DNA of 64,000 nucleotides from Bradyrhizobium diazoefficiens (GTDB lineage: Bacteria; Pseudomonadota; Alphaproteobacteria; Rhizobiales; Xanthobacteraceae). The stretch covers positions 496,001 through 560,000 of the forward strand of contig NZ_JAENXS010000003.1 in assembly GCF_016612535.1 (NCBI RefSeq), given 5' to 3'. How positions within the stretch are numbered: position 1 is the stretch's first letter; every line of letters begins with the position of its first letter. Positions 44,509-53,883 of this stretch are shown here, one piece after another. A program made the translations under genes and the position numbers. The notes beneath the pieces were generated by a model that worked only from the letters and a program-made list of their open reading frames with translations, searched no databases and was not told where the DNA came from.

Positions 44509-44509
44509 A

Positions 44510-45160
44510 TTAACCGCAGATGTTAGCGAACTTCGAACTAATGACTACCGGGTCCTTCACGCCTGGGATGCTGATGGCGAGCGTGTTGTCGAATTCCTCC
44601 GTCCAACCATCGACGTGTTCACCAGTGAGCACGTTGCCATGCTTCGGATCATAGATAACGACGGGGATCACCTCTCCGGTAGGTTCCTTGTGTCTGTTGA
44701 TGCTTTCTTTTTCGATCTTACACACGACGGACTCCGCGTTGTACAGGTCGAGTGTGCGCACCTCGAATGCCTGCATGTTGCCGTCGGCATCCTTTTCATG
44801 CCCAAGGAAAATAACCTGCATGTAGTCGACGAGCTCCGGCGCAACACCTGAGCGGTCAACTTTCTGGTACGAGCCGCGCTTGGTCCACCCGACCACGATG
44901 CGCTTGTCTTCAGGGTCGCCATTGAACGGAATCTTCTTGAGACGCACGACGCGGAATGCTGGCTCGAATGTCTTCTTCTGACGCAACGGGGTTTCACCAA
45001 CAGGAGCAGCTGTCTCCGTTGCTGCCATTAGGCCTGCGATCTTTGCGTCCTTATCTGCATTCGCGATTTCGAGACTGGAGAGTTTCTCCATGATCTCGGT
45101 GAGCTGCGCTTGTGGTACTTCGACTGTCTTTTTGTCCTTTTTCGTTGTTTCGTCTGCCAT
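44510..45160 (-). CDS. Phage protein, unknown, with coiled-coil start
   Basis: 216 residues: Lys-rich start, a short coiled coil (EIMEKLSSLEIANADKDAKI), then a beta domain (RIVVGWTKRGSYQKVDRSGV ... VIPVVIYDPKHGNVLTGE). Possibly a head-tail or sliding-clamp-like structural part; not recognised. Confidence 0.45.
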   Translation of the reverse strand: MADETTKKDKKTVEVPQAQLTEIMEKLSSLEIANADKDAKIAGLMAATETAAPVGETPLRQKKTFEPAFRVVRLKKIPFNGDPEDKRIVVGWTKRGSYQKVDRSGVAPELVDYMQVIFLGHEKDADGNMQAFEVRTLDLYNAESVVCKIEKESINRHKEPTGEVIPVVIYDPKHGNVLTGEHVDGWTEEFDNTLAISIPGVKDPVVISSKFANICG

Positions 45161-45165
45161 AAAAG

Positions 45166-45771
45166 TTAGATTTTAAGCCCCAATTCCTTGGCACCACGTT
45201 CGATGCGCTCGGACGGCTTGTCTGCCGCGTTTTGGGGTTGCGGCGGCTGATAAGAACCATTCCCTCCCGACGATGCGAGGAAGGATGCGACGCTCGGCTC
45301 TGACGGTGCGATTGCTCCGAAAGCTGCACGAACGCGAGCCGCGATCTCTTCCGGCGTCGTGGCCGGCAGATCGATCTTAGCGTACATCGCTTTCGTCTTT
45401 TCAATGAGCGCAGCATCGCCTCCGCATTGCGCACTGATTACAGCGTCGATCTTTGATTGCTGCTGCTCGTTCTTAAGCGCCGCGATATTCTCGTTCGCTT
45501 CGTTGAGCTGCTTTTGAATCTCGTACTTTTCTCGTTCTGAGGTCGAGAGCTTGGCTTCCTGTTCCTCGGTGAGCTTGCGGAAGCGGCCGAATTCACCGGA
45601 TCTCTCAGTTAAAAGCCCTTCCAGGCGCATCTTCTCGGCCTCGGCAGCCGCAAGTTTTGGATTCAGCTCGGTGCTTATGGCATCCTTAGCTGCTGTCTCA
45701 CGTGCTGCGACTTCCTCGGCTGTATAAACGACAATCTTTTCTCCATTCTCTCCTTTAATCTCCATTGTCAT
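45166..45771 (-). CDS. Probable scaffolding protein
   Basis: 201 residues, Glu/Ala/Lys-rich with a long coiled coil (about 45-105: EKYEIQKQLNEANENIAALK) and a basic tail (KPSERIERGAKELGLKI). Scaffolds with this layout guide capsid assembly and leave the head. Placed between portal and capsid genes as expected. Confidence 0.6.
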   Translation of the reverse strand: MTMEIKGENGEKIVVYTAEEVAARETAAKDAISTELNPKLAAAEAEKMRLEGLLTERSGEFGRFRKLTEEQEAKLSTSEREKYEIQKQLNEANENIAALKNEQQQSKIDAVISAQCGGDAALIEKTKAMYAKIDLPATTPEEIAARVRAAFGAIAPSEPSVASFLASSGGNGSYQPPQPQNAADKPSERIERGAKELGLKI

Positions 45772-45795
45772 AGTTGATGTTGTTAGTTTGTAAAA

Positions 45796-46320
45796 TCACT
45801 CCACGCTGAGATGCGGATCAAAACCGCCTCCCAGCTGCGTTCTCCTCTCGTAGAGAGATGATAATCGACCTACCTTCTCTTTTAAGAGCGAAGAAACGGC
45901 AATGAGGGCACGGGCGTACATGTGTCCAAGAACAATTTGCTCCTGGCTGCCCATTGGCTTTTTCAGCATAGCAGACGCGTTGGTGTTGACGATCCAGTCC
46001 ATGAGGTAGTGGAAGTGCGGGTCTTTGTGGTTGCGGTGGCCGAACATCTCCATTTGGATGCGATCGGGCTCGCTCAATCCATCTTCGGGCTGCTCGCGTC
46101 GTTCGTCGAATACGCCATTGAAGTTGCGGAGGAGGGGTTCGAGCGGGTCCTGCTGCGCGATGATACACGCAACGCGCCTGTCGACTTCCTCAGGCATTGA
46201 GGCCAGAAGCCGTTCATATCGATCGGCTCTGAATTTCACCAATTTTTCTAGCTTCGTTAGCTCCCGATCTCGATCAGGTGACAGAAGCTGCGCGATTCGG
46301 TAGCGAAAATCTCTTAGCAT
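45796..46320 (-). CDS. Phage protein next to portal, unknown
   Basis: 174 residues, helical, with a His-rich middle (FGHRNHKDPHFHYLMD, about 100). Starts one base after the portal stop, so it is translated with it. The start has C, not T, before ATG. May be a portal partner; not recognised. Confidence 0.45.
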   Translation of the reverse strand: MLRDFRYRIAQLLSPDRDRELTKLEKLVKFRADRYERLLASMPEEVDRRVACIIAQQDPLEPLLRNFNGVFDERREQPEDGLSEPDRIQMEMFGHRNHKDPHFHYLMDWIVNTNASAMLKKPMGSQEQIVLGHMYARALIAVSSLLKEKVGRLSSLYERRTQLGGGFDPHLSVE

Positions 46321-46321
46321 G

Positions 46322-48460
46322 TCACTTCATGACCGCAGCAACCTGCGGCATCGCACCTCGGGCGGCGTTTGCTATGGTCTGTTTCGGGTTGCGCCCCATA
46401 GGAACGGGCTGTGGAGGCGTTGCAGGCGTTTGTTCGAGTTGGGCTGGCGTACTAGGCTGTCCGGCTTGGGCGGCTTGCTGGGCCTTTTGCTGGTCCTGCT
46501 GCAGTTCGTCCTCTGATTTGAACCAGGTGTCGAAGTCGTTGCCGGTCTTTTTGACGAAGAGGCGCTTGAGCTTTTTCACCTGTAGCGAGTCGGCGCCGAA
46601 CATGGTCTGGGCATCGGTGAGCTGCTTGGCGAACATCATATACGATATCGGGTCTGAATCGTTGGGAACCGGTGTGCTCGTAAAGCGGATGCGCAAGCGG
46701 GCGGTGGCGAGCATTTCCGGGTGGACATACTTAATGTCGATCTTTTTGCCGCCGTTTTCCTTCTCATAGTCCATCTGCTCTTGGAGAACGTCCATCGAGG
46801 ACATGGTGGTGTCTTTAGTGAAGGCGATGCGCTTGGTCATGGGCTCGCCACTCGCGTTGTCGCTCTGAAGGTGAATGGTGCGGTAGAGCTCGGTGATGCC
46901 GTTTTGCTCGGCGTCGACACGGGTGTCGATCGCTTTGGTCCAGTTCCTCGAGATATTGTAGAAGCGAAGCCAGTTGAGCTGGTTCTTGCCGGACATAATC
47001 CCAGTGAGCATTCCCATGAGCTTGAGGGATTGTGATTTCATGCCGTTGAGTGCGGCTGTTGCCGATTCATCGAATTGCTGTGGGTTTTCCATCCCCTGGG
47101 AGGTGCGCTCCACCGAGTTTTTGTCCAATTCTTTCTTGAACAGCTCGTACATTTGGAAGTCTGCCGGCGTCGCGCCTGTGTAGTTGGGCAGGACGGGGAA
47201 GATATCACCTTCGCGGATCTGAGAAATGATGGTACCGGAGTCGTAAATCTCGTCGCCGAACATCTGCCCGCTTTTGTTCCCGACTGTCGGACGTGCCTTC
47301 TGCTTGAACATCCAAATGAAGGTCTTGATGATCATGTTTTCGACATCAGCCATGACACGCATCTTGGCCGGCTGCGGTTTCGAATATGCAAAATCATGCA
47401 TCGGTTCGAAGTCGAACTTAGCGAACGGGATGGCTCCGCTCGGTGAGACCTCGGTGAGCGGAAAACCTGAAATGAGTGTCTTTGTTTCACCGTTTGGTAG
47501 GGTGATGTCCTTTTCCATGATCGGCAGCATGTCGATGCCGTTGATGGTGAGAGCAAACTCGTTCGCTACCGGGTCGTAGTAACGGATGATCTCGCAGTAG
47601 TTCATTGAGAGCGGCCTGAGGGTCCAGGCAGCGCTGAATGTGCCTTGCGTGATTTCTTGGCTGAACTGAACGGTTTTCGGGACGTATTTCCACATGTCGA
47701 AGTCGCCGAAAAGCTCCTTTGCCTTCTCATAAGGCTCGTACTCAGCGGTGAAGAAGTACGGCTGGCCTTGTGGTCCGTTCATAAAGTACTTCCGGATGTC
47801 ACCGAAATAGCACTTACGTAAGTCCCAGAGCTTTGCCTGGCACTCCACACTGCCTTTAACACGCTTTTCAGTCCAAGTTGCTTTGGAGCTGCCTATCTTG
47901 AAGTCCTTGCCGCACTCTTTGATGACTTCCCAGCGCTCGAGGACACTGTCTTCGACGAGCGCAGTGCCAAATGTGACCGTTGAGCGATAGATCAGTGTGT
48001 CTTTTTCCTCCATCTGCTCGATCTGGAATGATTTTGTCACCAAATCTTCGGCAAGCTCGGCCAAATCCTCGCTCGGCTGGTCGTTGTCTTCCTCGTAGGC
48101 TTCTGCCATCGGTACGAAGTCGTACTTTTTGGCAAATGCGACCATTGAGGTGTCCTTGTCGCGGACAGTTCCGGTGTTGATGGAGGTGTCTTGGGCATTT
48201 TTGCGGGGAGCGACGTACTGATTGTCCATGTTCAGCATCTGGTCGTACCATTTGAGGAACGACATATCGTCAAACTCGGGGTGCGGCGCGTCCCGGGTGT
48301 CGCGTGCGGAGATGAACCGTAAGCGGCGCATCTGCTGGTACTCGATCATCGCTTTGGAATATTCTGGCTTCGGCGTGTCTCCGCTCTGCTCGTTGATGTG
48401 GAGCGTCTGGCTACCAACGACTGGAGCTAAAACGATCGAAGTATCAGTGCGGTTGGGCAT
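46322..48460 (-). CDS. Portal protein
   Basis: 712 residues. Long helical-beta protein with acidic N-terminal domain, wing-like middle and a stem helix region (TAALNGMKSQSLKLMGMLTG, about 480), then a Gln/Ala/Pro tail. Size and place, directly downstream of the terminase genes, fit the dodecameric DNA gate of the head. Sequence motifs alone are not decisive. Confidence 0.7.
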   Translation of the reverse strand: MPNRTDTSIVLAPVVGSQTLHINEQSGDTPKPEYSKAMIEYQQMRRLRFISARDTRDAPHPEFDDMSFLKWYDQMLNMDNQYVAPRKNAQDTSINTGTVRDKDTSMVAFAKKYDFVPMAEAYEEDNDQPSEDLAELAEDLVTKSFQIEQMEEKDTLIYRSTVTFGTALVEDSVLERWEVIKECGKDFKIGSSKATWTEKRVKGSVECQAKLWDLRKCYFGDIRKYFMNGPQGQPYFFTAEYEPYEKAKELFGDFDMWKYVPKTVQFSQEITQGTFSAAWTLRPLSMNYCEIIRYYDPVANEFALTINGIDMLPIMEKDITLPNGETKTLISGFPLTEVSPSGAIPFAKFDFEPMHDFAYSKPQPAKMRVMADVENMIIKTFIWMFKQKARPTVGNKSGQMFGDEIYDSGTIISQIREGDIFPVLPNYTGATPADFQMYELFKKELDKNSVERTSQGMENPQQFDESATAALNGMKSQSLKLMGMLTGIMSGKNQLNWLRFYNISRNWTKAIDTRVDAEQNGITELYRTIHLQSDNASGEPMTKRIAFTKDTTMSSMDVLQEQMDYEKENGGKKIDIKYVHPEMLATARLRIRFTSTPVPNDSDPISYMMFAKQLTDAQTMFGADSLQVKKLKRLFVKKTGNDFDTWFKSEDELQQDQQKAQQAAQAGQPSTPAQLEQTPATPPQPVPMGRNPKQTIANAARGAMPQVAAVMK

Positions 48461-48505
48461 AGAGAGGGTAGATTAATAGGCTCATGATAGCATGAGTTTA
48501 TTTTG

Positions 48506-50101
48506 TCAACCGACCGGGCTGTGTGGATCGAATTGCTTGGGTTGAATGCTCCCCTGCGTTCCGCTCTGCGTCGTATCGCGGCGGTAGAACAACATCGATA
48601 ATGCATCGGCCTTGTTCGGAGATTTGAAGCCAAGCTTGAGCATATCGACCTTGCTCATGATCTGAATCCGTCCTGTATTCGTGCGACGAAAACGGATGCT
48701 CATCAATTCTTCTTTGAGGCCCGGACTGTCCATGATCTCGCCACCAGCTCGGCACCATTGCATGAGGCGGTAGTAGAGCATCGCGCGGATGTTCAGGAAC
48801 TGCTCTTTATCCTCGTCGTCCTCACATGGCTCCCCTACGTTGATAGGAAACACGCGCCAGGGCCGCTGCTGCTTTGCGGTCATTAAAGCGATTTCTTGCC
48901 CGACGTTCGCACCGCTCCCGAGGTTGTCGATCACAAAGTCATAGGGATCGATCTGATACTTATCGCAAACGGTGAGTGTGCGGACTGCCATCGACGCGGG
49001 TGTAGATATTTGCTCCGTGGCGACGATAGCCGCGCGCATGCGGTCTTTGATCGCCCACTCACTTGTGTCTTGACCCTCGCCAGAGGCGTCTAATGCACCT
49101 TTTACTTTCCCAACTGGCTTCCACTGTTGATCAAACGGGACAATGTGCAGGTCGCGCTCATTGAAGAGCTGAACGTAACCCTTGTCGTCGAGCGTCCCCT
49201 CGTCTGGGAAGCCACCAAGCACCTGGACGCGGTACTGAGGCGAATCCTTGCCGTACGTCACCTCGACGGACCGCAGGAATTCCTGGTCGACAATCGGGGA
49301 TTCCTCAGAGTTGAACGTGAGATTGACCCATAGGGCGCTCATGCCGCTTCGGTGCGAGTCATAGAAGTAACCCAAGGAACGGATGCCTTGGGAAATCATG
49401 ATGAAAAGGTAATTGTTGTTCGTGAGGGAGCCAGAGGCTGCGTCGAAAATGGCGTTGCTTTCAATGCCCGAGGCCTCATCAGCAATGAGCATCTGATTTT
49501 GGTGGTGTGCTCCGCTCAATGTTTCCGGGGATTCCTTGGAGGCGGTGATGGCTCGAGCAAACCACGTCTCAGGCGACGCTTTCATGCGTATGTAAGTCGC
49601 CTGCCAATCGTAGAGCTGCCCGATCTCCGAAGGCATCTTCTGAATCCAGCGCGACATCTCAGGCCAAAGCACCGACATCAAGTTCTTTTCAGTCGGGCCA
49701 GTCGCGGTGATGAGGGATTCGTAGCAGAACAGAAACCAGAGAATAAGGATCGAGATGCCGGAGCTCTTGCCGGTGCCGCGCCCAGAAACGATACTAATGC
49801 GTCGCGGGACTTCCCCTCTCAACGCTTTCTCAATGGTGAGGAAAAGAAGGTACTGCTGCCACGTGACCTCGTGGCCTTTGCGGAAGGGCTCAAACCAGAA
49901 TGGGCGTACAGACTTGCAGAATTCATCCCACGCTTTGTCCTGAAGGAGCAGCCCGAGTTCGAATTGCGCTTGAAACTTCGGTCGGAGACGCTGCGGCGTG
50001 AGATGGAAAACAACGCGCACCCAGTAGAGCGGCGACGCCCGCATTTGCCGGTAAGTCCGCAGATCCTCATCCCGCGCTTGCATCCTCTTGTTGTTCGGCA
50101 C
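48506..50101 (-). CDS. terL: Terminase large subunit
   Basis: 531 residues. Walker A SGRGTGKS (106-113), Walker B LIADEA (205-210) and nuclease-type acidic residues in GALDASGEGQDTSEW (about 330) and VIDNLGSGANVG (about 390). It pumps DNA into the head and cuts it. The frame opens with GTG at 50101; an ATG at 50083 is possible. Overlaps the small subunit by 35 bases. Confidence 0.88.
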   Translation of the reverse strand: MPNNKRMQARDEDLRTYRQMRASPLYWVRVVFHLTPQRLRPKFQAQFELGLLLQDKAWDEFCKSVRPFWFEPFRKGHEVTWQQYLLFLTIEKALRGEVPRRISIVSGRGTGKSSGISILILWFLFCYESLITATGPTEKNLMSVLWPEMSRWIQKMPSEIGQLYDWQATYIRMKASPETWFARAITASKESPETLSGAHHQNQMLIADEASGIESNAIFDAASGSLTNNNYLFIMISQGIRSLGYFYDSHRSGMSALWVNLTFNSEESPIVDQEFLRSVEVTYGKDSPQYRVQVLGGFPDEGTLDDKGYVQLFNERDLHIVPFDQQWKPVGKVKGALDASGEGQDTSEWAIKDRMRAAIVATEQISTPASMAVRTLTVCDKYQIDPYDFVIDNLGSGANVGQEIALMTAKQQRPWRVFPINVGEPCEDDEDKEQFLNIRAMLYYRLMQWCRAGGEIMDSPGLKEELMSIRFRRTNTGRIQIMSKVDMLKLGFKSPNKADALSMLFYRRDTTQSGTQGSIQPKQFDPHSPVG

Positions 50102-50594
50102 GGCGTGCCAATAAAGCTAAGGGAATGAGCGGCGCGTCTGGATCGCCTTTGAGGGTCGTGCTGTCGCCGAATTTCTTGGGAAGGACTTTTGAGAGATACC
50201 ACTTGCGAGTATCTACCCTGAGACGCGAGCGCTGAACATATTCAGGATTGGGTCGCGTGATGGTCAAAGTCGCAACATCGCCGTCCTCATCATCTATGCT
50301 GCCGGATCGCGCCACGGTCACTTGTTTGTAATCTTGCGACGAATCATCTGCGATCTCCAGCAACTCCTCAAACATAAGTTCGGCTTGGATATTTCTGGCT
50401 TTCTCGTACTGCTCCCAAAACGGTTTGCGTCTTTCGTCAAGTAACCAACGAAAGATAGTCGATGCTGATGGCATCTTCTCGTCTTTGACTATCGTTCTGA
50501 CACTTTCACCTTCTGCAATACGCTTACAGATCCTGTCGCCGAGGGCTTTCGTGTAGACAGAGGGTCTGCCTCCGGTCCTCTTCGCATTCGCCAT
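50067..50594 (-). CDS. terS: Terminase small subunit
   Basis: 175 residues: N-terminal HTH (CKRIAEGESVRTIVKDEKMP then SASTIFRWL), a helical oligomerisation part and a basic C-terminus. Recognises the packaging site and recruits TerL. TATAAT lies about 10 bases before ATG, so the late transcript may start here with almost no leader. Confidence 0.8.
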   Translation of the reverse strand: MANAKRTGGRPSVYTKALGDRICKRIAEGESVRTIVKDEKMPSASTIFRWLLDERRKPFWEQYEKARNIQAELMFEELLEIADDSSQDYKQVTVARSGSIDDEDGDVATLTITRPNPEYVQRSRLRVDTRKWYLSKVLPKKFGDSTTLKGDPDAPLIPLALLARRAEQQEDASAG

Positions 50595-50739
50595 ATATCC
50601 CGATTATACACCCAACTTGTGATCCCTGAGGCGATACCCCCGCCGTTGGGGAAAGTAGTTAAAAGAACGTGGCAACCCCTGATTGACACCGTAAGAAAAT
50701 GCCGCGATTTTTCATCATTTCAATTGGTAGGGGGAAGCT

Positions 50740-51168
50740 ATGGACCCGTCATCCTTAAACAGTGTTATCGCTACAATCCTGCAGACGAAGCCAGAATACA
50801 TCCTCATGGCTCTAACGATTGTAATGATGCCAGTGCTCGCGATGGCGACGATAGTGCTCAAGAGGCAGCCATATGACGAAGAAGATAGGCACAAACTTAT
50901 TTCGGAGCTGTTGAACAACCCCGCTGTGCAGGATCGAATGAGAGATCCGAATACAAATCTAACTGAGTTGGTGGAGCAAATGGTGAGGCTTGGTGCGCCG
51001 TCACCGACACCGAGTCCGGTCGGAAGGCCATCGGGTGTAGGGTTTTGGACCAAGGTAAGTCACGACATCACCTGGGATGTGTCGGGGATAATTGGGCTCA
51101 TCGTGACTGTGGTGCTGATGTTTATGGTGGTGTCGAGATCGTTCGGGGACATGCCACGGGAATTATAG
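50740..51168 (+). CDS. Membrane protein with two transmembrane helices
   Basis: 142 residues; hydrophobic segments near 20-40 and 115-135 flank a charged Pro-rich loop. The only plus-strand gene between 25 and 60 kb. TTGACA at 50682-50687 may serve as its -35 element. Divergent from the late operon; could be an exclusion or lysis-timing protein. Confidence 0.55.
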   Translation: MDPSSLNSVIATILQTKPEYILMALTIVMMPVLAMATIVLKRQPYDEEDRHKLISELLNNPAVQDRMRDPNTNLTELVEQMVRLGAPSPTPSPVGRPSGVGFWTKVSHDITWDVSGIIGLIVTVVLMFMVVSRSFGDMPREL

Positions 51169-51334
51169 CCGGGTGGACCACGATCCTCGGCTTCTACTTC
51201 GGCAAAGCAACGAAGTAGAAAAGGAGCCGGTGGGACCTGCAAGGGCTGTCGCCTTGAGAGGAGAGAGGAGGAGACATCCTGGGCTATTGGCTATTCACCC
51301 AAAATCCCACCGGCACGCCATAGATAGCAAAAAG

Positions 51335-51360
51335 GAAGCCCTGCACGAATACAGGGCTTC
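51335..51360 (-). terminator. Intrinsic terminator
   Basis: GAAGCCCTG / CAGGGCTTC 9-bp stem then CTTTTTGC on the minus strand, just after the DUF932-like gene. Confidence 0.85.
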
Positions 51361-51368
51361 TACGGTAG

Positions 51369-52085
51369 TCAGTGAACCCGATGACAAACACCATCGATAA
51401 CCTGGTGAAGGTCTCTGGTGAGATCCGGGCGCTCTGCCACTTTGCCGGAGAGGGCGAAGGTTGCCGCATTCAGGAGTCTCCATGCTGTTTTAGCCCCGTA
51501 GTCGTGACTTGGCGTCTCCCATTCACGAACAACGTCACCGATCCGTTGTACTCCGATAATGTCGCGACGATACATATCGAGAATTGCATGGTCCGCCGCC
51601 ATGTCGGTCAATGGGGTCTGTTGGTAGGTTAGAAGTTTCTGATTTTGGGCAATTCGCTCGGCCTGGAGAGGGGCGATAATATCGCCAAGAAGTGCGGGGA
51701 GCTCTCTTTTTGCCCTTGCTGTGTGTTTCCTCTTGATGACATGCGTGCCCATGAAAGATAGATTCGAGCAGACGAAGACTTTCGAGCCGAACGCAACGCC
51801 GATTGGGAAACTGCGATCGTTCGAATTTCGCAAGCCTAAGGTGTCCGCGTAATCTCCATATGAGCTTCGAAGGGTCATGAGTCCGAAGTACCGCATCCCC
51901 TCGTGATCGATTGCATGGTGTTCCTCGATGATTTCATGGCCGTGATAGTTCAACGTGAATCGAACCATTTCCACCAGCTCATGGTGAGGAAGCGGAAGAT
52001 GAGTATCAGTGGCGGCTGGTACAGGCACGGCGCGGAGCTGATCGTAGGTGACAAGCTCACCGCCCGAGTGGAGATTGAGCGTCAT
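51369..52085 (-). CDS. DUF932-like phage/plasmid protein
   Basis: 238 residues. LGLRNSNDRSFPIGVAFGSK then VFVCSNLSFMG and KRKHTAR match the plan of DUF932 (phage/plasmid-like) proteins, found on plasmids and phages, role unclear. AAAGGAGG before the ATG is a strong site, unlike the phage core. Confidence 0.6.
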   Translation of the reverse strand: MTLNLHSGGELVTYDQLRAVPVPAATDTHLPLPHHELVEMVRFTLNYHGHEIIEEHHAIDHEGMRYFGLMTLRSSYGDYADTLGLRNSNDRSFPIGVAFGSKVFVCSNLSFMGTHVIKRKHTARAKRELPALLGDIIAPLQAERIAQNQKLLTYQQTPLTDMAADHAILDMYRRDIIGVQRIGDVVREWETPSHDYGAKTAWRLLNAATFALSGKVAERPDLTRDLHQVIDGVCHRVH

Positions 52086-52120
52086 TTCGTCCTCCTTTGT
52101 GTGAAAGAGCGCTCAACCAA

Positions 52121-52633
52121 TCATACCATCTCTGCCAGTTCTCCCTTCAAAGCATCTTGAACAGTCCTGATACTGAACCCGTAGGCAAGAGCGATATCTT
52201 TTCTAGTAGCGCCTCTTGCGAAGAGCCCCCTCATCGCACTCAACAGTTCCGGGGTGAGTGCTCCTTTTCCACTTCTTCGTGGTGGTGGTTTAATGAGACC
52301 CATTTCCCACGCTAGTTTCGAGTTTTCGGCTTGCGTTACCCATTCGAGATTTGCTGACCCGTTGTTGGTTTTTACGCCATCAATGTGATTCACATGCAAA
52401 GTAAGATCGGTTCGCGGGACGAATGTCTCTGCGACGAGCCGATGAATCTTACGACTGCGAAACTTGCCGTCCTTGTAAAGAAATGCAATCAGGTAGCCCT
52501 TGTGATCAGGGCGGGATTGCAGAAAATGTGGTGTATGCGGACGCTTTCGAGACGGTTTATATGACCGCAACCGTCCTTGATCGCTTATCTGATAAAGACC
52601 TTCATACCCTTCGATCCACCTCCATTCTTCCAT
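52121..52633 (-). CDS. NUMOD4-HNH homing endonuclease with C-terminal HTH
   Basis: 170 residues. NUMOD4 start (WRWIEGYEGLYQISDQGRLR), HNH core (HRLVAETFVP ... HVNHIDGVKTNN ... NLEWVTQAEN) and a helix-turn-helix (TRKDIALAYGFSIRTVQDAL) for site recognition. Typical of free-standing homing endonucleases that copy themselves into related phages. Confidence 0.85.
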   Translation of the reverse strand: MEEWRWIEGYEGLYQISDQGRLRSYKPSRKRPHTPHFLQSRPDHKGYLIAFLYKDGKFRSRKIHRLVAETFVPRTDLTLHVNHIDGVKTNNGSANLEWVTQAENSKLAWEMGLIKPPPRRSGKGALTPELLSAMRGLFARGATRKDIALAYGFSIRTVQDALKGELAEMV

Positions 52634-52707
52634 ACGGATTACGCTCTTACTGCGGCACCGATAGCCATCAATGCCGCAACAAGAACGGGCTATCTGCTAT
52701 GTCCTAA

Positions 52708-52890
52708 TCATACCATGATTAGCACCATGAAGACCGCAAGGAAGACCATACCAATAATCGCGTAGACCTGTGCGGTCTGTAGAAGCTCAAGTGAGTCTGG
52801 TGGCGAGTTCTGTTCTACGAACTGGGCGATGACTCCGGCTGATGGCCCGAAGATGGCGACGCCAGCAAGGCAGATCCAGCACATTCGCAT
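52708..52890 (-). CDS. Small membrane protein (60 aa)
   Basis: Two hydrophobic segments (CWICLAGVAIFGPSAGVIA and VYAIIGMVFLAVFMVLIMV). Lies just downstream of the VRR-NUC gene. Function unknown; holin-like size. Confidence 0.5.
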   Translation of the reverse strand: MRMCWICLAGVAIFGPSAGVIAQFVEQNSPPDSLELLQTAQVYAIIGMVFLAVFMVLIMV

Positions 52891-52901
52891 GCTCCACGAG
52901 A

Positions 52902-53222
52902 CTATAAGCCTACCTGAATCAGATCGTCTATCGAGCGTGCAACGACATATCGGCCGCCATGCGTCTCGATTTCTCTGCCAAGCTCTTTTTGATCGTCAGA
53001 TAGTTTGCCCTTTTCCGCCTTGACTTCAATCCCGATGAACTGGCCGTTCCGGATTAGGCAGATATCGGGCCATCCGCGCCTGGTGTATTTCGGGAGCGAG
53101 CGATGGATGCCGCGTGCCTTGTCGAAAACCGGCGTGTTATTGGTGCGCGAAAACAAATAGCCCTTGAGTGCAAGGTAGTCGCAGATTGCTGCTTGGATTT
53201 CGCTCTCTCTACTCCTTTGCAT
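52902..53222 (-). CDS. VRR-NUC domain nuclease
   Basis: 106 residues. SESEIQAAICDYLALKG-like start (Glu at E7-E8), GWPDICLI with the Asp and IGIEVKAEKGKL with E-x-K form the PD-(D/E)XK site of VRR-NUC. In phages such stand-alone nucleases resolve branched DNA or help packaging. Confidence 0.85.
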   Translation of the reverse strand: MQRSRESEIQAAICDYLALKGYLFSRTNNTPVFDKARGIHRSLPKYTRRGWPDICLIRNGQFIGIEVKAEKGKLSDDQKELGREIETHGGRYVVARSIDDLIQVGL

Positions 53223-53348
53223 TCCGCCCGACGCAATAGTGAGGGTCGCGTGCGAATGACCTTTGTGCGTCTGGCGGAGAAATAGACCACCGATCTTACG
53301 ATCGGGCGGAATGTAAGGGAACTCGGATCAGTATAGCACGCAAAAAAA

Positions 53349-53384
53349 GACCCGCTGGAAAGGCTCTCGCCACATCAGCGGGTC
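53349..53384 (-). terminator. Intrinsic terminator
   Basis: GACCCGCTG / CAGCGGGTC 9-bp stem, then TTTTTTTGCG on the minus strand; after the gene 53410-53589. Confidence 0.85.
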
Positions 53385-53409
53385 AGTTTAGCCAGTGCGC
53401 TGCTGGCTC

Positions 53410-53589
53410 TTAGATCTCGAGCACCACCGGATAATCCGAGTAGGTGTACTCGGTGCCGTACTGGTAGGTGTTCGCCCGTAGCTTCCCGACCAGGAAGCCC
53501 ATGGTGAACGCGATGCCGATGAAGATGAGAACCATGCCGGTCGAGAAGTAGTACCGCAGTCCGCTCTTGTAGGTGGTCAGATTGGTCAT
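53410..53589 (-). CDS. Single-pass membrane protein (59 aa)
   Basis: MTNLTTYKSGLRYYFSTGMV then a helix (LIFIGIAFTMGFLVG) and a Tyr-rich tail. GGAGGAG six bases before ATG and a strong terminator mark it as a real gene below usual size limits. Function unknown. Confidence 0.6.
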   Translation of the reverse strand: MTNLTTYKSGLRYYFSTGMVLIFIGIAFTMGFLVGKLRANTYQYGTEYTYSDYPVVLEI

Positions 53590-53883
53590 GTGGCTCCTCC
53601 GTTTCCGAGTGATGTCTAACTACCATCATGACATTCCAGAGTGGAGTCTGCTGGCCGAGAGAGTGGAGAAACATGACGAACCAAGAAGAAGCCTCACAGA
53701 AATGTGTGAGGCGTTCGCGTTGGGACTTGCATGTCCGGTGGCCCGAGAGCACGGCGCGTCCGATGCAACGGGTCGTATCCGTGCTGCACCTCATGAGTGG
53801 GCAGCGATGAGTTTGTTTAAGCGCGACGAGAGAGCAAGTTGATCGATTTAGTGGGCGCTTCTGCCGTGCTCAATTCTAACACG
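53590..53883. other. Gap of 294 bases with a terminator hairpin
   Basis: A minus-strand stem GCCTCACA / TGTGAGGC (53691-53712) followed by TTCTTCTT probably ends the transcript of the gene 53884-54192. No convincing gene on either strand. Confidence 0.5.

Noticed and set aside
53573..53842. Plus-strand frame of 89 residues
   Set aside because: It covers the start of a well-supported minus gene and a terminator hairpin; no family features.
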